Numbered from the stretch's first letter, positions 31,507 to 41,522 are shown. The stretch is DNA of 64,000 nucleotides from Paenibacillus sp. DMB20 (GCF_000987955.1 NZ_LAZU01000040.1:62001-126000), one strand, 5' to 3'. Numbers and translations: made by a program. Notes: generated by a model from the letters alone, not told the origin.

Positions 31507-32704
31507 CATAGGGTTTATTACGGTACGGATACGAGAGCGTTTGCCTTGCTCATTGGCGCGGCGCTCGCCATGGTTTGGCCGAGCTGCCAGCTTACTGTAA
31601 AGGCTGCGCCGCGAGCACGCCTGATTCTTGATTGCATCGGGGGAGCGGCTCTGATGACGATTGTCGTCATGATCGGGCTTACCGATCAGTACGATAGCTT
31701 TCTTTACCGGGGCGGATTCGTGCTTTTATCCGTCGTCACGGCTGTAGTCGTAGCGGTTCTCGCCCATCCCGTAAGCCGGTTGGGCAAAGCGTTGGGTTGG
31801 AGACCCCTGCGGTGGCTTGGCGTTCGTTCTTACGGCATCTATCTATGGCATTATCCGGTTATTATACTAACTCGTCCTGAAGTAAACACGGGGGAGACCA
31901 GTATTATACGTAGCATATTACAGGTTGGAATTAGCATTGTGCTCGCCGCATTATCGTGGCGGTTTATCGAGGAGCCCATTCGAAACGGCGGGTTCGGGAA
32001 CGCATGGAGGCAGGTCCAGAGGTGGGGATCCATGCCGATCCTTGGTAGAATTGCTTCCGTATGCATGATGCTCGTACTGACGATTTGCGTTATCGGCATG
32101 ACTAGTTTTGCATCCGATACGAAACCAGGCTCGGATTCGCATGAACGCAGCGACCTCCAAACAGACAGGACAATACCTCCAGGGAACATACTGAAACCAA
32201 ACGGCTCGAAACAGCCATATGGGACTCTAAAGCCGGATGCGGGACGGGGAGTGACCGCGATTGGCGACTCGGTCATGCTCGATATTACCCCTTATCTACA
32301 AGAGCATCTCCCCGGTATTACGATCGACGGCAAGGTGGGCCGACAGATGTCCCAGGCAAGGGACGTTATTGATCAGCATAAGTCGAAGGGGAAGTTAGGT
32401 GACGTTGTCATCATCGCACTCGGCACGAATGGTACGTTCTCGGAGAAGACAATCTTTACGCTTCTGGATTCGCTAGAAAACGTTCAGCATTCTGCTCGTA
32501 AACATTCGCGTGCCGCGTCCGTGGGAACACGATGTTAACTCGACCTTGGAGGAGACAGCGAAGCAGTTCTCCAACGTGAAGCTTGTCGATTGGTACATGG
32601 TTAGCGCCGGCAAAGACTCATATTTCTCAAGGGACGGCGTACATCTTTCCGAAGAAGGCGCGAAGGCATATGCTGCACTGGTGGCAGAGGCAATAAAGCC
32701 TTAA
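31507..32704 (+). pseudogene. oatA: 5'-truncated peptidoglycan O-acetyltransferase OatA
   Basis: The sequence starts mid-protein at RVYYGTDTRAFALLIGAAL, which normally lies about halfway through the membrane acyltransferase-3 domain. A TAG at 31504 precedes it in frame. The remaining membrane part (WLGVRSYGIYLWHYP, FIEEPIR) and the extracellular SGNH domain (AIGDSVML; DGVHLSEEGAKAY) are present. One further frameshift lies in 32477-32490 (giving ILLVNIRVPRPWE). OatA acetylates muramic acid and so blocks lysozyme. About the first half of the membrane domain, with its catalytic His, is missing, so this copy should be inactive. Confidence 0.8.
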
Positions 32705-33215
32705 CCAAGAACTCGGAGAAAACTTTTCTGTTAACTTAGTACACTAATTAGATGTGAGCTTCTGCCATGGATCATTAATACTAGCCGCGACTTTTTTGTC
32801 GTGCTCGCACTAATTTGAACATATTTTGGAACCTCATCACAGCAGCTATGGAGTTTGCAACACACTAAAAGGTGCCGAATTTTATTTTGACCTGAATGTT
32901 AGTCAGTTTGGATTCCATTGACTCTTAATTTTCATAGGAATAAGCTGCCCGTTTTCCAAAATTTTTTTGTCGAGGCACAGAAGCGGGTTTGATCTCATGA
33001 TGGCTTTGTTATTGGTGTACAGTGCCATTTCGATCCTATGGTGACGGTAATCTTCTCTAACTATCATACTTTCATGTATAATATGGAAAATCACCTAAGA
33101 GGCTAACTGCGATATCGTACTGTTGGCCTCTTGTCGTTTTAAGGCAATGCGGATTTGAGATTAGGGATCCGGGTCGAGCACCGAACCCATGATAACGGAA
33201 AGCGAGGGATTCTTT
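32705..33215. other. Gene-poor region with a LysE fragment
   Basis: Apart from the exporter fragment at 32951-33044 I see no gene here. A short stretch CGACTTTTTTGTCG near 32791-32804 could be a small hairpin. Confidence 0.5.
32951..33044 (+). pseudogene. Diverged fragment of a second LysE exporter gene
   Basis: The last 30 codons of a LysE gene, closely matching 28862-28955 (VFQNFLSRHRSGFDLMMALL after removing one T from the T7 run at 32962-32968). Differences from the intact gene are mostly at third codon positions, so it is an old paralogue rather than a fresh copy. Similarity continues about 15 bases beyond the stop (GACGGTAATCTTCTCTAA). Confidence 0.8.
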
Positions 33216-33626
33216 ATGGCAAAAGGGAAAGCCGATGCCCAAGAACAAGTGCAAGACTATATGAGCAGGCTCGAGCATCCTCTGAAAAAGGAGATTGAGG
33301 AGGTCAGAACCATCATCCGAAACGCTGATGGGCGGCTGACCGAACATATCAAGTGGAACGCTCCGAGTTATTGCATAGACGGCGAAGACCGCATCACTTT
33401 TAATCTGCAGGGCAAAGGGTTTTTCCGTCTTATTTTTCATCGGGGAGCCAAGGTTAAAGAAAGCGCGGACAAGGAACCTTTGTTTGAAGACTCCACGGGG
33501 TTGCTGGAATGGGTTGCCGGCGACAGGGGCATCGTCAAGTTGAAGGATATGGAAGACGTGAATGCCAAAAGAGATAAGCTTACGCAACTCATAACAAAAT
33601 GGATCGAAGTAACGGGCCAAAGCTGA
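33216..33626 (+). CDS. DUF1801 family protein
   Basis: Intact, 136 residues from ATG 33216 with AGCGAGGG upstream. The pattern IKWNAPSYCIDGEDRITFNL and the C-terminal helix MEDVNAKRDKLTQLITKWIEV are those of DUF1801/YdhG-like proteins. Their function is not established. No operon partner is evident. Confidence 0.82.
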   Translation: MAKGKADAQEQVQDYMSRLEHPLKKEIEEVRTIIRNADGRLTEHIKWNAPSYCIDGEDRITFNLQGKGFFRLIFHRGAKVKESADKEPLFEDSTGLLEWVAGDRGIVKLKDMEDVNAKRDKLTQLITKWIEVTGQS

Positions 33627-33776
33627 AGTGCTGAAGGCGGGGGCTCGAATGTTTTCGTTGAAAGCAGCCTGGATCAGATCATGAATAATCCGGACGCTGC
33701 CATCCACAGCAACCCGCACGAGTATATTTCATGGAAAAAAAGAATGCATACGAATCGTTACAACGAAGGAGGACCT

Positions 33777-34412
33777 ATGAATAACGGACCATTTCAATCG
33801 ATGATCACGAACGCGGATGAATTGACGGATCTGTACGGAAAACCGAGTCAACTGGTGAATGACAAAGTCATTCATCGGTTGGATGAACACTGCAGGGATT
33901 TTATCGCCAAGAGTCCGCTTTTGTACATAGCCACATCGGACGAATCCGGAAATTGCGACGTGTCTCCCCGGGGAGATCACCCGGGATTTGTGCGGGTGTT
34001 GGATGATAGGCATCTGGTTATACCGGAGCGGCCGGGCAATCGCCGGTTTGATTCGATGCAGAATATTTTGAGCAATCCGAAGATCGGGATCATATTTGTT
34101 ATACCGGGCTTAAAAGAAACGCTTCGGATTAACGGCAGTGCCGTTATTATGAAAGATGAACCCATATTGGACCAGCTCCAAGTCCAGGGGAAAAAGCCTT
34201 GGTTCGGCATAGGGGTCAAAGCCGAAGAATGTTTCATCCACTGTGCCAAAGCATTTCTGCGTTCCCGGGTATGGGAGCCGGATTCCTGGCCGGCGCCGTC
34301 ACGGCTTCCGAAGGTTTCGAAAATATTAGCGGATCACGCCAATCAAGAAAATTTTACGGAAGAAGCGGTCAGCCAAGCGTTAAAAGAAAGCTACGAAAAA
34401 CGGCTGTATTGA
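33777..34412 (+). CDS. Pyridoxamine 5'-phosphate oxidase family flavoprotein
   Basis: Intact, 211 residues from ATG 33777 after GAAGGAGGACC. The split-barrel core reads SPLLYIATSDESGNCDVSPRGD, then VIPERPGNRRFDSMQNIL and IGIIFVIPGLKETLRINGSA, as in the MSMEG_1061-like subfamily. It probably binds FMN or F420 and reduces or oxidises a small molecule. The substrate cannot be told. Confidence 0.85.
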   Translation: MNNGPFQSMITNADELTDLYGKPSQLVNDKVIHRLDEHCRDFIAKSPLLYIATSDESGNCDVSPRGDHPGFVRVLDDRHLVIPERPGNRRFDSMQNILSNPKIGIIFVIPGLKETLRINGSAVIMKDEPILDQLQVQGKKPWFGIGVKAEECFIHCAKAFLRSRVWEPDSWPAPSRLPKVSKILADHANQENFTEEAVSQALKESYEKRLY

Positions 34413-34502
34413 GCCGAAAAGGAAAATTATTGCATCCTCAAGCAATTTTAAAGTTTTCTCATAAATAACCGGTATGCTCATACAGCAAAATGTTTAATGA
34501 AG

Positions 34503-34547
34503 AAAGGCCCCTTAACCTTCGATATCGTCGAAGGTTAAGGGGCCTTT
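34503..34547. terminator. Bidirectional terminator
   Basis: A perfect 20-base-pair stem (34503-34522 with 34528-34547; starts AAAGGCCCCTTAACC) between two convergent genes, with A/T runs on both flanks. Confidence 0.9.
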
Positions 34548-34564
34548 GACATGCGGGGGATTCC

Positions 34565-35719
34565 CTAATCTACCAAATGCGCGAGTATCGCCCGATATGC
34601 CGTTACCGCCTCATCGTCATGCACGTTGAAGACGGTTGGATCTACGCCGGTCTTTACGATGACGGCGTTTTCCCGTCGATTGATGTAGATGTGCTGCCCG
34701 TAGATGCCGCGGGCCATCACCTCCGAGCCGTCGCTTCCGCGAGGCGTCCACCATTGATACTGATAACCGAAGAACTCATCGGCTTGTCCCGCCATGAGAT
34801 CCTTCCGATCGGGAATGATCGATTCGTTCATCCACCGTTCCGATACGATGCGGCGCCCGTTCCAGGTTCCCTGATGCAGCACCAATCGGCCGATTTTCGC
34901 ATAGTCCCGCAAGGCGGCGTTTACAAAGGTGAACGCAATCTCATTGCCGTGAAGGTCGGTGTTCCAGTACGCATCGTATTCCATGCCAAGCGGCTGCCAC
35001 AGCTTTTCCTCCAAATAGGCGGAAGGCTTCTTTCCTGTCGTTCGCTCCAACAGCATGCATAATACCTGCGTATCGATGCTTTTATATTGGAATTGTCCCG
35101 GCGGCTGCAAGCGGGTCAGTTTCCGGACAAATTGCGTAATCGGCATGGCCGACTCCCCAAAGACGTCTTGCAAAAAGGTGTAAATCTCCGCATCGGGGTC
35201 TGCGTAATCCTCGTTGAAACGGACGCCGGAAGACATTTGCAGCACATCTTTTATTCTCGCGCCGTCATATCCGCTTCCGGCCAGCTCCGGCAAATAACGC
35301 GTTACCGGGTCTAACACATTTTCCATAGCCCCTTCGTCGAAAGCGATGCCCATCAAGAGGGAAACGATCGACTTGGCAACCGACATCGACATCGCGGTCG
35401 ATTGCCGCCCATATCCGCTATAGTAACGCTCGGTTGCTATCGTGTCGTCCTTAATGACGAGCCATCCGGTGGCATGGACCTTGTCCATATATTGCTGGAC
35501 GGTGGAAGTCTGACCGCCGTAGTTATAGCGGACAATGCCCAGATCCCGATCCTCCTCTGAGAACCGGAACTTATCCGACGGCGCGTGAATATCGCGTTTT
35601 GGCAAAATATGATCCATATGGCCGAAATTCCAGGCGATATGATCTTCATGAAGCAGCGTTTCCAGCTTGGCCAGATCGTGCTGAGGCGAGGCAGCCATCG
35701 TTTGCGTGTTTGTGCTCAT
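34565..35719 (-). CDS. Serine hydrolase of the beta-lactamase / 6-aminohexanoate-dimer hydrolase type
   Basis: Intact, about 384 residues. The catalytic S-x-x-K is SVAK (about residue 112) in AMSMSVAKSIVSLLMG. The second motif is probably QYKS, and WNTDLHGNEIAFTF and GIYGQHIYINRR follow. This looks like NylB-type esterases or amidases rather than a true beta-lactamase. No signal peptide is visible. ATG 35719 is preferred to TTG 35731, which overlaps the AGGAGG site. A long open frame on the other strand is a shadow. Confidence 0.85.
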   Translation of the reverse strand: MSTNTQTMAASPQHDLAKLETLLHEDHIAWNFGHMDHILPKRDIHAPSDKFRFSEEDRDLGIVRYNYGGQTSTVQQYMDKVHATGWLVIKDDTIATERYYSGYGRQSTAMSMSVAKSIVSLLMGIAFDEGAMENVLDPVTRYLPELAGSGYDGARIKDVLQMSSGVRFNEDYADPDAEIYTFLQDVFGESAMPITQFVRKLTRLQPPGQFQYKSIDTQVLCMLLERTTGKKPSAYLEEKLWQPLGMEYDAYWNTDLHGNEIAFTFVNAALRDYAKIGRLVLHQGTWNGRRIVSERWMNESIIPDRKDLMAGQADEFFGYQYQWWTPRGSDGSEVMARGIYGQHIYINRRENAVIVKTGVDPTVFNVHDDEAVTAYRAILAHLVD

Positions 35720-35889
35720 GTATGTATTCAATCCTCCTGTTATTTTGCTAATGCAGGGACACTCTCATTATTGTACCTCAACGGGCAGTTTTTAGGTAAA
35801 TGGAGGAAGTTTCTTTAGCGCAATCGGAACGATTCAGGGTATGTTAGGTTGTTGAAAACCAGTATATCTAACTTTTTGACATATATATA

Positions 35890-35917
35890 TTGCATTTTGG
35901 AATGTAATGGATATAAT
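35890..35917 (+). promoter_or_regulatory. Promoter of the DUF6773/XRE pair
   Basis: TTGCAT at 35890 and TATAAT at 35912, 16 bases apart, 45 bases before the gene start. A TTGACA at 35876 is nearby but badly spaced. Confidence 0.5.
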
Positions 35918-35961
35918 AAACAGGAGGGATTTACCAGTCATCAAGAGAAAGGAGGCTTAAT

Positions 35962-36471
35962 ATGAAGTGGCTGAACAGGCGCAAGGTTGAAGATGAGCGC
36001 ATCGTTAACATGAAGAACAAAATCTACAAAGAAGCTTACCTATTGATCGTGAGCATCTGCATGATTTCGGTTATAGTGAAAAGTTTTACGCTAAGCGATT
36101 GGACGTCGTCATTGCCGGAGATTGCCATTATCCTTGCCGGGAGTCTGTACGCCGGTATTCGAATCGTGCTTCTCGGCATCTATTCGGACGAGGTTGAAGT
36201 CCACGACAGCAGCAGCAAAATTAAGTTCAATACGCGTATCATGCTCTGGGGGATAGGGAGCGGAATATTTTTGGCGCTGTTTTTCGGTATCCGGAGTGCA
36301 ATCCTGTTTGGAGACGGCAGCTTAACAACGGGGCTGCGGTATTTCTTTTTGGTCAGTCTCATATCGCTTTTGATCTATATTCCACTTTTTGCGGGCGTCC
36401 TCGTGTTGTCCCATCAACTGGCCAATAAAGCGAGTCAGAAGATTTCCCGGAAAGATCAACTGGATTCATGA
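35962..36471 (+). CDS. DUF6773-like four-span membrane protein
   Basis: Intact, 169 residues, ATG after AAAGGAGG. Four hydrophobic segments are visible (about residues 25-45, 53-73, 96-116, 127-150), with charged ends. It is followed 22 bases later by a small XRE regulator. This pairing of a small membrane protein and a 65-residue XRE repressor is common in Bacillota and usually autoregulated. Function unknown. Confidence 0.75.
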   Translation: MKWLNRRKVEDERIVNMKNKIYKEAYLLIVSICMISVIVKSFTLSDWTSSLPEIAIILAGSLYAGIRIVLLGIYSDEVEVHDSSSKIKFNTRIMLWGIGSGIFLALFFGIRSAILFGDGSLTTGLRYFFLVSLISLLIYIPLFAGVLVLSHQLANKASQKISRKDQLDS

Positions 36472-36492
36472 GTAAGGGGCGGGTAATTTTCC

Positions 36493-36690
36493 ATGAAAAA
36501 TATCAAAATGAAAATGGCCCGGGTAGAAAAGGACCTTTCCCAGGAAGAATTAGCGCAACTCGTGGGCGTCTCCAGGCAAACGATCGGTTTAATTGAACTG
36601 GGAAAATACAATCCCAGCCTTAGCCTCTGCATTGCCATATGCAAAACATTGTCTCGGACGTTAAATGATCTGTTTTGGGATGAGGAATAG
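36493..36690 (+). CDS. Small XRE-family DNA-binding protein
   Basis: Intact, 65 residues, essentially a single helix-turn-helix (LSQEELAQLVGVSRQTIGLIELG, NPSLSLCIAICKTL) and the usual ending LNDLFW. It is cotranscribed with the membrane protein before it. It probably represses that operon. Confidence 0.88.
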   Translation: MKNIKMKMARVEKDLSQEELAQLVGVSRQTIGLIELGKYNPSLSLCIAICKTLSRTLNDLFWDEE

Positions 36691-36735
36691 ACGATTTGAC
36701 CGTATGACGGTAACCTTAATAGGGGGAAATAACAA

Positions 36736-38162
36736 ATGTTAAAACAAAAGACAGGAAAGATATTAACCGCGTGCATGTTAACGGCTTCGATCATTGGGGG
36801 TATCGTGTTTACAAGCAGCAGCGCTTATGCCGCATCAGAAGCCGTACAAGGCAAGGTTTCGGAAGTCCGGACATCCAAGGACGCCATAACGGAATGGGAG
36901 TCTTGGATGAAAGACCATGCCTACAAGCTGGAGTCCATCCAACCTGTCGGCACCAAGGGAGGGGAAGGGCAGTTCAAGGATTTGGAGATGCTGAAGCCCT
37001 TGCTGCATGATAAGCGCATTGTTTTTCTGGGAGAAAGCTCTCACGGCGTAGGCGAATTCAATTTGGCGAAGACCCGTCTGGTCCAATTTTTGCATCAGGA
37101 AATGGGATACAATGTGCTCGCTTTCGAGAGCGGATTGGGCAATGCTTCGATTGCCTATGGCACATCGGGTACGCAAAATGCGGAACAGACGATGAAGGAT
37201 TCCATCTTTGGCGTGTGGTGGAGCAAAGAGATATTGCCGTTATTCGAATACATAAAAACAACACAAGCTTCGGAACAGCCGCTGGCGCTTACCGGCTTTG
37301 ACATGCAGTTCCAGTCCCCGCTCCTTGACGGAAAATGGCTGAAGGACGATAAGCTGGCACAGCGTCTGCAAGACGCGGAAAAAAAAGCTTTCCGAGTATG
37401 CCAATGGAACGGATCTTAAAGCTTACCGATCAGAGAAGGCTCAGTTGATTCAAGTGTACAAGGATGTGCTTCAAGCTACGAAATCCGAATCAAGCCAAGG
37501 ACTTTTGAAAAAAAAACTATCCGAACAATCCCAAGCTGCCCGTTCTTTTGGAGCGAAGCCTGAATGACCGGATCTCCGTGGCGCAGGAATACGTGGAAAT
37601 ATCCATTCAATCGAATGCGGGAATGGGCGAGGGGGATTATACCTGGTTCCTGAAGTCCATGGAATGGCGCGATAAGGCGATGCTGGACAATCTGATTTGG
37701 CTTGCGACAGACGTGTATCCGACTGAAAAATTTATCGTCTGGGCGCATAATGATCATATCCGAAAAGCGCAGAGCGAAGTGATGGGTTCTCCGTATCCCG
37801 TGAAATTGATGGGCGAAATGCTTCCGGATGAATGGAAAAAATACAGCTACGTGCTGGGACTGTACGCCGCCGGCGGAAAGACGTCCGACAATTCCGGAAA
37901 AACGCATGACGTTCTCCCGCTGGAGCCCGGATCGGTTGAGTCCATTATCTCTGCCGCCGGATCGCCTTACACCTTCATTGATTTGCGTTACCGCAACAAT
38001 GAACGGGGGAACTCCTGGATGTTTGAACCGCGATATTCTTACAGTTGGGGCATGATTCCCGAAAGCCTGGTTCCGCGTGATCAATATGACGGCATTCTCC
38101 TTCTTGATGATGTGAATCCGCCGCAATATATCAGATCGTCCTCTTCAAAAACTGCCGAATAA
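36736..38162 (+). CDS. Secreted erythromycin-esterase family protein
   Basis: About 474 residues. A signal peptide ends at SSAYAASEA. The family motifs are FLGESSHGVGEFNLAKTR (about residue 97) and VWAHNDHIRK (about 335), where Glu and His residues form the active site. Two frameshifts are seen: A8 at 37379-37386 (giving EKKLSEYANGTDLKAY) and A9 at 37508-37516 (giving KKNYPNNPKLPVLLERSL). Each is cured by removing one A. Resistance enzymes EreA/EreB are cytoplasmic, so an exported relative may act on another ester; macrolide resistance is not assured. The ATG follows TAGGGGGAA. Confidence 0.82.
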
Positions 38163-38210
38163 GCAATTATCCTTTTATTTCTTAAATTGCTCTTGATCGT
38201 GACTGCTCAC

Positions 38211-38248
38211 AAAAGGCAAGGAACAGCTTTTGCTGCTCCTTGCCTTTT
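38211..38248 (+). terminator. Rho-independent terminator
   Basis: AAAAGGCAAGGA at 38211 pairs with TCCTTGCCTTTT at 38237, with an inner CAGC/GCTG. Confidence 0.9.
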
Positions 38249-38252
38249 GTTA

Positions 38253-38337
38253 AGATATCAGAAAGTATAAGCTTCGGTTACGCGGCTTCCTGATATCGCA
38301 AGAAAAATTTCCTCTAAACGCGGTCTGTCTTCTGAGA
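38253..38337 (+). repeat. Dispersed intergenic repeat, copy B
   Basis: Second copy of the element at 27568. The stem here is GATATCAG (38254) / CTGATATC (38290), differing from copy A on both arms so that pairing is kept. AAAGTATAA, CGCAAGAAAAA, CTAAACGCG and GTCTTCTGAGA are conserved. Confidence 0.78.
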
Positions 38338-38412
38338 ATATACGTCGATAGACGTTTTTTCTTAAAATGTGGTATGGAAATATCTATAATAATTGAAAGC
38401 GGGGCGTATTTC

Positions 38413-38790
38413 ATGAGCTTGGGATTGTCACACTGTCTGCAAATATTTCCGACTCCCGATATTAGAGCCACAGCGGGCTTTTACGAAAAAATAGGGTTTA
38501 GAACGGTTTTTTACCTCGAAGCAGCCGAGCCGCATGCTTGCCTGTACCGGGATGGAGTGGAAATCGTGTTAACGAAGTCCGCTCTGGAAAAGATCGTTCC
38601 GAACCGGATGCAGCACGGATATGGATATGATGCTTATTTTATTGCCCATGACCAAAAAGAACTTGAAGAGGAACTCGCAGCTTTGGGGATCACGATCGTA
38701 CGTCCTTTATCGACAACGGATTATAACAATCGCGAGTTTGTGTTTGAGGACGTGGACGGACGATGGATCGCGGTCGGAAACAAAATGTAA
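38413..38790 (+). CDS. VOC (glyoxalase / bleomycin-resistance fold) protein
   Basis: Intact, about 125 residues from ATG 38413. It has the paired beta-alpha-beta pattern: IFPTPDIRATAGFYEKIGF, CLYRDGVEIVL, then YFIAHDQKELEEELAAL and FVFEDVDGRWIAVGN. Similar proteins bind bleomycin or act as metal-dependent enzymes. The ligand is unknown. An in-frame ATG at 38374 is less likely because it has no ribosome site. Confidence 0.85.
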   Translation: MSLGLSHCLQIFPTPDIRATAGFYEKIGFRTVFYLEAAEPHACLYRDGVEIVLTKSALEKIVPNRMQHGYGYDAYFIAHDQKELEEELAALGITIVRPLSTTDYNNREFVFEDVDGRWIAVGNKM

Positions 38791-38935
38791 CTTCGTTTTC
38801 CGTCTTTCAATCGCGATATACGGCATGTTGGCCATCCCTGTTTTTCTTGGACGTGGCTTTGCTTTGCGGCATTCCCTTATAATAGAGATAATATAGGATA
38901 AAGCGGATCAAATGATGATGAATAAGGGGATCATG

Positions 38936-40129
38936 ATGTTGACAACGACCAGAGAACGGATATTGGACCGATTACATAAACAGATCGAAAACCGGGAGCA
39001 TATCATCGGCGTGGCTGCCGGGGCGGGAATATCGGCCAAATACGCCGCGAAAGGCGGGGCCGACCTCATTTTGGCACTGAATTCCGGACGTTTTCGGCAG
39101 ATGGGGCTCGGCTCCATTGCAGGCTTGATGCCGTATGCGAACTGCAACGATATGGTGATGGAATTCGGGACGAGGGAGATTCTGTCCATCGTCCGGGATA
39201 CGCCCGTCATATTCGGTTTATGCGGAACCGATCCGTGTCTTGATCTGCCGTCTTATCTGGAGTCCGTCCGGCAAAGCGGTTTTGCCGGGATCATCAATTA
39301 CCCGACCCTGGGATTAATCGACGGGAAATTTCGGGAAGCGCTTGAAGAAGAGGGAATGTCCTACTTGCAGGAAGTTGAGGCTGTCCGTTTGGCTCATGGG
39401 TCAGGCATGTTCACGATGGCCTTTGTTTTTAATGCGGAGCAGGCGGGTTTCATGCTTGAAGCGGGGGCCGATGTCATCTGCGCCCATTTGGGCGTGACCG
39501 CAGGGGGTCAGATGGGCACGAAAAAGGTATTTTCCCTGGAAAAAGGGGCGGACATCGCCAGGCAGATTTTTGCCGTGTGCGACAAATCCGGCCGAAAGCC
39601 GATCAAGCTGGTTTATGGCGGTCCGGTCCATACCCCGATCGATGTGCAGTATATGTATGATAACACGTCGGTTATGGGATATGTCGGCGGTTCCAGCTTT
39701 GAGCGGATCCCGACGGAAGAGGCGATCGTGGAAACGACCCACCGTTTCAAGGCAACGGGTCATCTGGAGCAAGACAAGCAGCTGATGGACAAGCTTAGCA
39801 GGTTGGAAGAGCCGTATGATTATGTCGCTTATGTCAAAGAGTATGTCACGGAGAATTACATGAACAACATTTCGCTCACCGAGCTGGCTGACCGCATTCA
39901 TGTATCCCGTACGCATTTGAGCGCTCTTTTCAACAAGGAGGTCGGCTGCAGCTTCCCTGAATATATGGCAAAATACCGAATCCATAAAGCGCTCGATATC
40001 ATGAAGCACAGCAAGCTGCCAATGTCCCGGATCGCGGAGCTGGTCGGCTACCCGGACTATGTCCATTTCAGCAAAACCTTTAAAAAATACGTTGGAGTTT
40101 CCCCACAAACTTATCGGCAGCAAACATAA
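38936..40129 (+). CDS. AraC regulator fused to a PEP-hydrolase-like TIM barrel
   Basis: Intact, about 397 residues. Residues 1-275 are a TIM barrel closely related to the enzyme-like protein encoded at 41523 (shared GAGISAKYAAKGGADLILALNSGRF, GLCGTDP, PTLGLIDGKFR, GGPVHTP). Residues about 300-397 form an AraC DNA-binding domain (ISLTELADRIHVSRTHLSALF, MSRIAELVGYPDYVHFSKTF). It looks like a regulator that uses a copy of the enzyme to sense the enzyme's own ligand. It lies just upstream of the Tm-1-like pair, the likely target. The exact start among ATGs at 38912, 38933 and 38936 is uncertain; AAGGGG favours the last two. Confidence 0.85.
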   Translation: MLTTTRERILDRLHKQIENREHIIGVAAGAGISAKYAAKGGADLILALNSGRFRQMGLGSIAGLMPYANCNDMVMEFGTREILSIVRDTPVIFGLCGTDPCLDLPSYLESVRQSGFAGIINYPTLGLIDGKFREALEEEGMSYLQEVEAVRLAHGSGMFTMAFVFNAEQAGFMLEAGADVICAHLGVTAGGQMGTKKVFSLEKGADIARQIFAVCDKSGRKPIKLVYGGPVHTPIDVQYMYDNTSVMGYVGGSSFERIPTEEAIVETTHRFKATGHLEQDKQLMDKLSRLEEPYDYVAYVKEYVTENYMNNISLTELADRIHVSRTHLSALFNKEVGCSFPEYMAKYRIHKALDIMKHSKLPMSRIAELVGYPDYVHFSKTFKKYVGVSPQTYRQQT

Positions 40130-40145
40130 GACAAATATACATAAA

Positions 40146-40174
40146 GATCGTACAAGGATACGATCCTTTTTTTT
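40146..40174 (+). terminator. Rho-independent terminator
   Basis: GATCGTA at 40146 pairs with TACGATC at 40159, followed by T8. Confidence 0.85.
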
Positions 40175-40271
40175 ATGAAAGCGCTGTAATATGTTCTTGT
40201 AGAGATCATACCGGCACTAACGGTCAAGCCGGAAGAGGCTCTCAAAGATGAAGCTGAAGGAGGTTTGAACG

Positions 40272-41502
40272 GTGAAGACGATTGCCATTGCGGGAACGTT
40301 CGATTCCAAGGGCGCAGAGTTTTTGTACGTCAAATCGGTCATTGAAGCCTTGGGATTGAAAACCTTTACGATTCACTGCGGCGTTTTCGAGCCGATGTTT
40401 GCGCCGGATATTAATCATATCGAGGTAGCGGAGGCGGCCGGAGTCGATATAAGCGGGATCGCCGAAAGAATGGACCGGGCCGCCGGTACGGAGGCACTGG
40501 CCCAAGGGATGGAAAAACTTATTCCCAAGCTGTACGAGGCGGGAAAGTTCGACGGTATTTTGTCTTTTGGGGGTACCGGAGGCACTTCCATCGTAACGGC
40601 CGGAATGAGGGCCCTGCCGATCGGCGTTCCCAAGCTGATGGTATCCACCGTCGCATCCGGCAATACGGCTCCATACGTCGGAACAAGCGACATTGTCATG
40701 TTTCCGTCCATCGTGGACGTATCAGGCCTCAATTCGTTTTCCACCAAAATATTCACCAATGCCGCCCATGCGATGGCGGGGATGGTTCAGTTCGAGTCAG
40801 CGCCGCCGCAGGACAAAAAAGCCTTTAGTTGCGGCGACCATGTTTGGCGTGACCACGCCGTGCATCGATTATGCCAGAGAGCATTTGGAGAAGCATGGCT
40901 ATGAAGTGCTGGTATTCCATGCCACGGGAACCGGGGGACGGACGATGGAGAGCCTCATCGAAGCCGGTTTTATCGACGGGGTGTTGGACCTGACGACCAC
41001 GGAATGGTGCGACGAGCTGGTAGGCGGCGTTTTATCCGCAGGTCCTCATCGGCTGGAAGCCGCAGGACGCTGGAAAGTACCTCAAGTGGTATCCACGGGG
41101 GCGCTGGATATGGTCAATTTCGGACCTTATGATACGGTGCCAGGAGCTTTCCGGGAACGCAACCTGTACAAACATAATCCTTCGGTCACCTTAATGCGGA
41201 CCACGGTGGAAGAGAACCGCCGTTTGGGCGAGATACTAGCGGGTAAACTGAATGAAGCGCAGGGGCCGACTGCCCTGATGCTTCCTCTGAAAGGAGTATC
41301 CATGCTGGATGTGGAGGGGCAGCCTTTCCGGGGAGCCGAAGAGGACGAAATGCTGTTTAACACGTTAAGAGAGCGGATTAACCGCGAAGCGGTGGAACTG
41401 ATCGAAATGGATACGGACATTAATGACCGGTCCTTTGCGGTTGCCGCAGCGGATAAGCTGATGGAAATGATGAGACAGCATGAAACAGACGCAAAAAATT
41501 GA
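40272..41502 (+). CDS. Tm-1-like ATP-binding protein (UPF0261)
   Basis: About 409 residues, GTG start after AAGGAGG. The N-terminus TIAIAGTFDSKGAEFLYVK and ILSFGGTGGTSIVTAGMRALPIGVPK are the UPF0261 signature. The same domain forms the N-terminal half of the plant protein Tm-1, an inhibitor of tomato mosaic virus replication. The frame breaks in the A6 run at 40815-40820; removing one A gives DKKPLVAATMFGVTTPC. It is cotranscribed with the TIM-barrel gene 20 bases downstream, which corresponds to the other half of Tm-1. The reaction in bacteria is not known to me. Confidence 0.85.
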
Positions 41503-41522
41503 ACACTGGAGGATGAAACATC

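Noticed and set aside
34577..35062. Open frame of 161 codons on the + strand
   Set aside because: It is opposite the serine hydrolase gene, whose SVAK and downstream motifs are convincing.
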